Shown in pieces: positions 58,386 through 64,000 of a stretch of 64,000 nucleotides of DNA. The position numbers and the translations under genes are program-made. The stretch spans positions 4,967,501 to 5,031,500 of the forward strand of contig OY821745.1 of NCBI GenBank assembly GCA_963682055.1, written 5' to 3'. Position 1 is the stretch's first letter, and each line of letters starts with the position of its first letter. The notes under the pieces are model-generated. The model did not search any database. It saw only the letters and a program-made list of their open reading frames with translations, and was not told the origin of the DNA. This stretch comes from Primula veris (taxonomy: Eukaryota; Streptophyta; Magnoliopsida; Ericales; Primulaceae).

Positions 58386-58464
58386 ATTATAATTACAAGT
58401 GTACCAAAATGTAATACAAAGAAAGATGATGTAATTAAAAAAAGTGATACCCAAACAAAATAAC

Positions 58465-58472
58465 TATATAAA
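58465..58472 (+). promoter_or_regulatory. TATA box of the galactosyltransferase gene
   Basis: TATATAAA, 118 bp before the ATG. A CATTCCCTCTCATTCCACAG stretch about 30 bp downstream would suit the transcription start, followed by a CT- and TA-repeat leader (58521-58553). Confidence 0.6.
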
Positions 58473-58589
58473 CAGAAAAACAGACATTCCCTCTCATTCC
58501 ACAGAGGCTTATATCTGTCATCTCTCTCTCTCTAAATATATATATATATATATGTATATTTATCTATCTACAAATTCTGAGAAGAGCAT

Positions 58590-61500
58590 ATGAAGAGAGG
58601 TAACAAGCTAGACCGAACATTGTCGCTCACTCGACAAAAATCGATACATATCTTAGTTTCGTTACTATTTCTATGCATAATAGTGGTCATTCTACAAACT
58701 CCTTTTCTATTCACTACTGTATCTAAACAAGGTTTACATAGTTTCTTTTTTAACAACCAACCAATATCTGTTTTAATAATCGAACAAGAAAAAGAAGTCC
58801 TGTCTCGGCCCCGTATAATCTCACTTATAGCATCAAAGAACAGTTTTTTATCAAGCTTGAGTTACAATGTCAATACCTTAAATAGTACTGGTAAAAAGGG
58901 TGTTCTTGGGTTTGCGAAATCGGCCTCAGAGGCTTTTGAACTTGGGAAAAAATTGTGGGTCGAGCTTGAATCGGGGAAATCAGAGAGGGAAAATGAAAAA
59001 GCTAATGAAAACCGAACCGAGTCATGCCCGAATTCGATTTCTCTATCGGGTGATGAGTTTTTAAAAAATCGTCGAGTTTTGGTCCTTCCCTGTGGGCTAA
59101 CTTTAGGGTCTCATATAACCGTAGTTGGGATACCGAAAAAGGCTCAGGAGGAGAAAAAACCGAAGAATTTGGCTAAAAAAGATGGGGAAAATGTGTTGGT
59201 TTCTCAATTTAAGATGGAGTTACAAGGGCTCAAGACAGTTGATGGTGAGGACCCACCAAGGGTTTTACATTTTAACCCGAGGTTAAAAGGGGATTGGAGT
59301 AGTAAACCTGTGATTGAGCAAAATACTTGTTATAGGATGCAATGGGGAACCCCTCTTCGATGCGAGGGATGGCAATCGAAGGCCGATGAAGACACCGGTT
59401 AGTAAAATTAATTAAAAAAAATAGTTTTTACCTTTCCTTATAACAGTGTGTTGCTTTTGATTAACAAGCTCAGAATTGAGTAATTTGTAATTGTGGCTTG
59501 GAAAATGTAGAGTTTATAAGTTGAATGAAGTTAGGTTGTGAATCTACAAGTACATTGATAGTTTTTTTCTGTTACTCAAGATTTAAGGTGATCTTTTTTG
59601 AGTTAACTCTTTGGAGTTGAGAATCAATTGGAGTGCATAAATTGATCGAGAATAAATTTAATTTTGAGTGATTCATTGACATTTGTTGCTTTCTACTCTT
59701 ATCTTGGTAGGTTGATCGATTTTGTTGGTTGCAATCTGCATTACTTGCTTAATTGACATTTGACATTAAGTGGTTACATGTTGCTATCACTTTCGATATT
59801 ATTATGACTGTTATATTAATAGACGATTTAATGTAACCAACTTAATATTTATCTTTATTAGTTATTTACTATTATCAAGATGGTCGAGAATTGGATCCGT
59901 TAAATTAAAACTACTGTTTGAAAAAAAAATGAAACCCTGCAATAAGTTATCATTGGTCATCCCTTTAATTCTTGGTTTTGTAAGTTTGCTAACTTTATAC
60001 TTTTGTGCAGTTGATAATCAGGTAAAGTGTGAGAATTGGATCCGGGACGATGAGGATCGATCTCAGGAGTCGAAAGCATCTTGGTGGTTAAACCGGTTAA
60101 TTGGTCGAACAAAAAGAGTGACGTTTGATTGGCCGTATCCATTTGTAGAGAATAAACTTTTTGTCCTAACTCTTAGCGCAGGCTTAGAAGGCTATCACGT
60201 CGCTGTCGATGGGAGACACGTCACTTCATTTCCTTACCGAACCGTGAGTCTAAGATCTATAGTTAAACACTTTTACCTGCAATGACCTACTAACTAAGAG
60301 TAAAATTGTGAATTGGGTTTGTCAGGCTAGGTTAGACCAATGGGAATTTGGAATGATGCCGGAAGAATTTAAATTGAAGGACTTTGGAGTTATATACAGT
60401 TTTGTGAGATAACTGACAGCGATTGGCAATTGAGACTAACCTAATTTTTCTTGATTTTGTATAATTCACAGAGAAAGAATCATAAATTGGTGACCAAACT
60501 AAGAACAACTTAATATAATTTAGTAAAAAATTCAGAAAAAGTGACAAACACCATATAAGATAATTGTAAGCTGTGACTAATTAGTTTGCCAACATGTGTA
60601 TTTTCTTATATTTCGGTACAATTTGTGTACTCGGTCGTTGAGAATTTTAAGGTTAATGTATTGATTGCTAATGTTCACAGTTTACCATAAAAAAACAAAA
60701 TCTGGTGAGAACTTAGTTTAGAAAACTGTAGCTTAACCTTGAGAATGATGAATACAACACTTTCTGTGTATTTGTGTTAGATTAGTGTATTAATTGCTAA
60801 TTTTGTCGGTTGGTGTTGTAGAAGATCAAAACTTGATGATATGTGGGTGTGCTAAATTGTAATTAACCCCATTTTTTGTTGTGAAAATGACTAAATTAGC
60901 ACTTTCCTGAGTTTTATACGGAGTAATATTATTTGCTCGTGAATATAGGGGTTTACACTCGAGGATGCAACTGGACTATCACTGAACGGTGACGTGGACG
61001 TGCAAAACATTTTTGCTGCGTCATTACCTTTGTCGCATCCCAGTTTTTCTCCTCAGAGGCTTCTTGAGATGTCTGAGAATTGGAAGGCTCCACCTCTTTC
61101 AAAAGGACCTGTTGAGTTATTTATTGGTATTTTATCGGCAGGAAATCATTTTGCCGAGAGAATGGCTGTGAGAAAGTCGTGGATGCAACATAAGCTTATC
61201 CGGTCTTCTAATGTTGTTGTGAGGTTCTTCGTAGCATTGGTACTTAGTTTTCCTATCTAATTAGACCTTAACCCATGGCGTCCTTTCAATTTGATAAACT
61301 AAAAGTACTTAATCGCTGAAAATGTATCGTTCATGTGATAATTACAAATCTCTTGGTCTGTAAGGTTAGGGTACTAATTACTAACTATTATAGGTTGGCG
61401 TACAAACTACAAATCTTATGGTTTTCTAGTTTGCAGAACTGTATTTAACCGGATTTTAGAGCATCTATTTATTCTGTGGCTAGTATAACTCTGTTCTGTG

Positions 61501-62706
61501 AAAAAATATTTATGGTTTGAGATAAACACTTAAAGTGATGTTTTTACAGCATGCTAGAAAAGAAGTGAACGTGGAGCTAAAGAAAGAAGCCGAGTATTTT
61601 GAAGACATTGTTATAGTGCCTTACATGGACCATTATGATCTTGTTGTTCTAAAAACTGTTGCGATTTGTGAATATGGGGTAAGTATTTGATGTTGGTAAA
61701 GTCTTAAGTAAGTTGACTGGATTTTAAATGCAGAGGCTGATATTAGTTTTTCATCTAATTACAGATTCGTAAGGTATTTGCAAAGAACGTTATGAAATGC
61801 GACGATGATACATTTGTTAAGCTGGATGCAATTTTAATGGAAGTACATAAAATCCCCAATGGCAGAAGCTTTTACATTGGGAACATGAATTACCATCATA
61901 AGCCACTCCGTCATGGGAAATGGACGGTCACATTTGAGGTAGCATCTTAATCAATTAATTAGTTTATCTTGCTATTAACAAAGATAGGCTAGGAAGTAAA
62001 TAACTCCTATCTTTATCGAGTTGAATAAGAAGCTGAAAAAACATACATTTTTCGAGTTGTACGTGACTGAAAAGACATCAATAAGAAGTTATATAGCTGT
62101 AAATGTTTATAATTTCTTTTGTCCGAAGTATCTGATCATCTACTTGCTTGTTTCGAGAAATTTCAGGAATGGCCAGAGGAAGATTATCCAACCTATGCGA
62201 ATGGGCCAGGCTACATTGTGTCTGCAGATATTGCCAACTTCATTATATCAGATTATCAGAAGCATAAGTTGAGGGTGTGTTACATTAACCTTATTCTTCC
62301 TTTTGACATACACAAGCCGGAAAAAAAAAGCAAAGAATTACTACCTCTGTAGAAACAGCACTTTTAGCATGTACTTTTAAGCATTTCAAGAATAGTATTC
62401 CCGTCCCCATATTAAGAAAATTTTAGACTTGGTTTCGCTAATTCCTTACGTATGTATGTAAACATTCACATTTACTAATGTTTCTGTGCGTGGCAGTTGT
62501 TCAAGATGGAAGACGTGAGTATGGGAATGTGGGTGGAGAGATTCAACAGCTCAGAACCTGTGGAATACGTACACAGCTTAAAATTCTGCCAATGGGGTTG
62601 TATCGAAGGTTACTCTACAGCACATTATCAGTCACCAAGACAAATGATGTGTTTGTGGAATAAACTCCAACTTCAAACAAATTCTCAATGTTGCAACATG
62701 AGATAA
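58590..62706 (+). CDS. GT31 beta-1,3-galactosyltransferase with galectin domain (hydroxyproline O-galactosyltransferase type), 7 exons, 650 aa
   Basis: Predicted Golgi type II membrane enzyme adding galactose to hydroxyproline of arabinogalactan proteins, by family resemblance to Arabidopsis GALT2-GALT6. Exons 58590-59397, 60011-60243, 60949-61239, 61550-61678, 61765-61938, 62167-62274 and 62497-62706 all have GT-AG borders and join in frame. A basic N-terminus precedes a membrane segment at residues 19-42. A galectin-like domain spans ~163-346 ([17 protein letters not shown] to [17 protein letters not shown]). The GT31 domain spans ~400-600, with [20 protein letters not shown], the DxD-type metal/UDP site CDDDTF (Asp500-502), [12 protein letters not shown] and an E-D-V motif at 586-588. 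N-glycosylation sequons occur at Asn98 and Asn141. The length is near the family norm. No lesion is seen. Substrate specificity within the GALT/B3GALT group is not certain. Confidence 0.93.
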
Positions 62707-63751
62707 TATTATTAAACCAACTTCATCGATTGGAATTGAAGATTCAATGTGCATATGTTGAAGCGAAAAGATTACTAGTGTTTTGCAGATATGGTGCTGA
62801 ATCATGTATATAATTCGGTAACGTTACTTTCCAGTGAGCCATTTAGGGCTCTTTGTAATTGCTTCATTTTTTTCGTAGTGTTTTTTTATTTATTCTCTTT
62901 CCCTATCGATCAGTCCTTGACATTTTTCTTAATATTGGGAAATTGTCCAGTGAGTGTAAATGAGCAGAAAATCAACACTTCTCTAATGGTATAGAATGTA
63001 GAAGTAAAAAAGGAGTAGTTTTGTGGCTTTCTCAAAGATACTCCATGTGCTTCAATGCTTGTAAACATTTATATCGAAAAGAAATGCAATATCAGTCCTT
63101 GTACCATTACATTCAACAAAGATTACAATTTCATCGTACACATCACATTGTTGGTCGATGATTCCACATGAATTGTATCACTTTTGAGAAAATAAGGCTA
63201 ATTATGGGCACGTTTGCCATCGGTTTTTTAGGTTAAAAAGCTGCTTAAAATAAACTGTGAGAACAAAAGTTTGCATGAAGGAAGTTATGGGCAAATTACA
63301 TTATCATACATCAACTTTTACACTTTTTTCGATTTTATACACCAACCTTACAAAAATTCGATTTAGTACTCCAACGTTACAGTTTTTTTTTTGACGTCGG
63401 TTATGGAAAAACAGTCAACTGGCCTCTTTTCCATCAAACGTCAAGGGTATTTTGGTCTTTCCGCACATTCTATTATTTAAATAGGAAATAAAAAGGAAAA
63501 TATAGTTTGACTGTTATATTTTAATGAATACAGATATGTAAATGTGTGTGTATATATACTATGTGTGTGGTTGCAGGCTGTAGGAGTTGGAATGATATAC
63601 CATATTGTATGAATCAGTCACATTTACGACTCATACCATACCATCTTGTACCGCAATAGTCAATGGTGGTAGTGATACGATAATGGTAATTAATTTGTAT
63701 ATACCACAGCATGTACCATTTTGTATCAGTTTACCACTTATCTAGAAAGTA
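62707..63751. other. 3' flank of the galactosyltransferase gene, then AT-rich intergenic
   Basis: The transcript end is probably within the first few hundred bases, but no clear AATAAA was chosen. 63205-63250 (GGGCACGTTTGCC... GTTAAAAAGC) resembles one end of the MITE class at 25417. No further gene. Confidence 0.5.
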
Positions 63752-64000
63752 CTCCCTCCGTCCCATTTTATTGGGGCACTACGGAGAGTAGTAAATATTA
63801 AGTAAACATCATGAATACATTGTTTTTTGGTTTAAATTGACCTTTTTGCCCTTTTTTATTGTTTCATTCTTTTTATTTTATGTTTGCAAAAGGATAAAAG
63901 GTGGAAAGTAACAAAAAGTTAGTTTATATTTTGGGAAAATGCCCCAATAAATTGGTACAACCAAAAAAGAACACTGATGGATGGAATAAAAATTAATAAT
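63752..64000. mobile_element. Stowaway-like MITE, right part degenerate or cut by the window edge
   Basis: TA followed by CTCCCTCCGTCCCA is the signature end of plant Stowaway (Tc1/mariner-type) MITEs. The interior TTATTGGGGCA (63769) is partly mirrored by TGCCCCAATAAAT (63940-63952). GATGGATGGAAT near 63977 may be the degenerate right end. Confidence 0.7.

Noticed and set aside
58220..58414. Frame encoding Phe/Arg-rich peptide
   Set aside because: It is a direct product of the CGGTTTTT low-complexity repeat and has no domain.
59770..60285. 171-codon frame reading into galactosyltransferase exon 2
   Set aside because: Only 60011-60243 is exon. The rest is intron read-through, shown by the clean TTTTGTGCAG acceptor and the in-frame join to exon 1.

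Overview
The window looks like AT-rich nuclear DNA of a flowering plant, most likely a eudicot. It has intron-containing genes, a plant F-box gene, a plant GT31 galactosyltransferase with a galectin domain, and dense plant-type transposons (Ty3/gypsy, Ty1/copia, CACTA, hAT, Harbinger-like and Stowaway-like MITEs, and an L1-type LINE). No bacterial operons, CRISPR arrays, rRNA genes or convincing tRNA genes were found. The species cannot be fixed from the sequence.

Layout. 1-5412 is Ty3/gypsy sequence on the minus strand: a partial LTR, an internal stretch without gag-pol, a tRNA-iMet-type primer site and a 1.9 kb LTR. 5413-13606 is a copy of an unnamed long-terminal-inverted-repeat ('foldback') family, split by a 4.2 kb CACTA element at 7193-11398. 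13607-17416 is a deleted Ty1/copia element. 17417-24000 is a mosaic of foldback-family pieces with a roughly 2 kb imperfect palindrome centred near 22404. 25417-25886 is a MITE. 26003-27709 holds an F-box pseudogene followed by an intact single-exon F-box gene. 28856-30320 is LTR-like. 31302-33415 is a second CACTA element. 34568-37590 is a second long palindrome, interrupted by a hAT-like insertion. 37759-40084 is a gypsy solo LTR. 41246-47700 repeats the foldback-family sequences of 17417-18740 and 5413-13606. 48032-49301 is another foldback element. 50139-50323 is a small hAT MITE. 52605-54321 is a gypsy solo LTR of the same family as 3537-5412. 56331-57674 is a LINE 3' end. 58590-62706 is a seven-exon galactosyltransferase gene, and a Stowaway-like MITE lies at the right edge.

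Only two genes look functional: the F-box gene, a predicted SCF ubiquitin-ligase substrate adaptor, and the GT31 gene, a predicted Golgi hydroxyproline-O-galactosyltransferase that starts arabinogalactan on AGPs. They are about 31 kb apart and nothing links them functionally.

The most unusual content is the foldback family. More than 20 copies of a 60-90 base hairpin module recur in both orientations over about 42 kb, inside long inverted repeats. The gypsy LTRs also carry tandem units in which hairpin stems differ by compensatory changes. All identities and boundaries were judged by eye; no alignment or database search was run.
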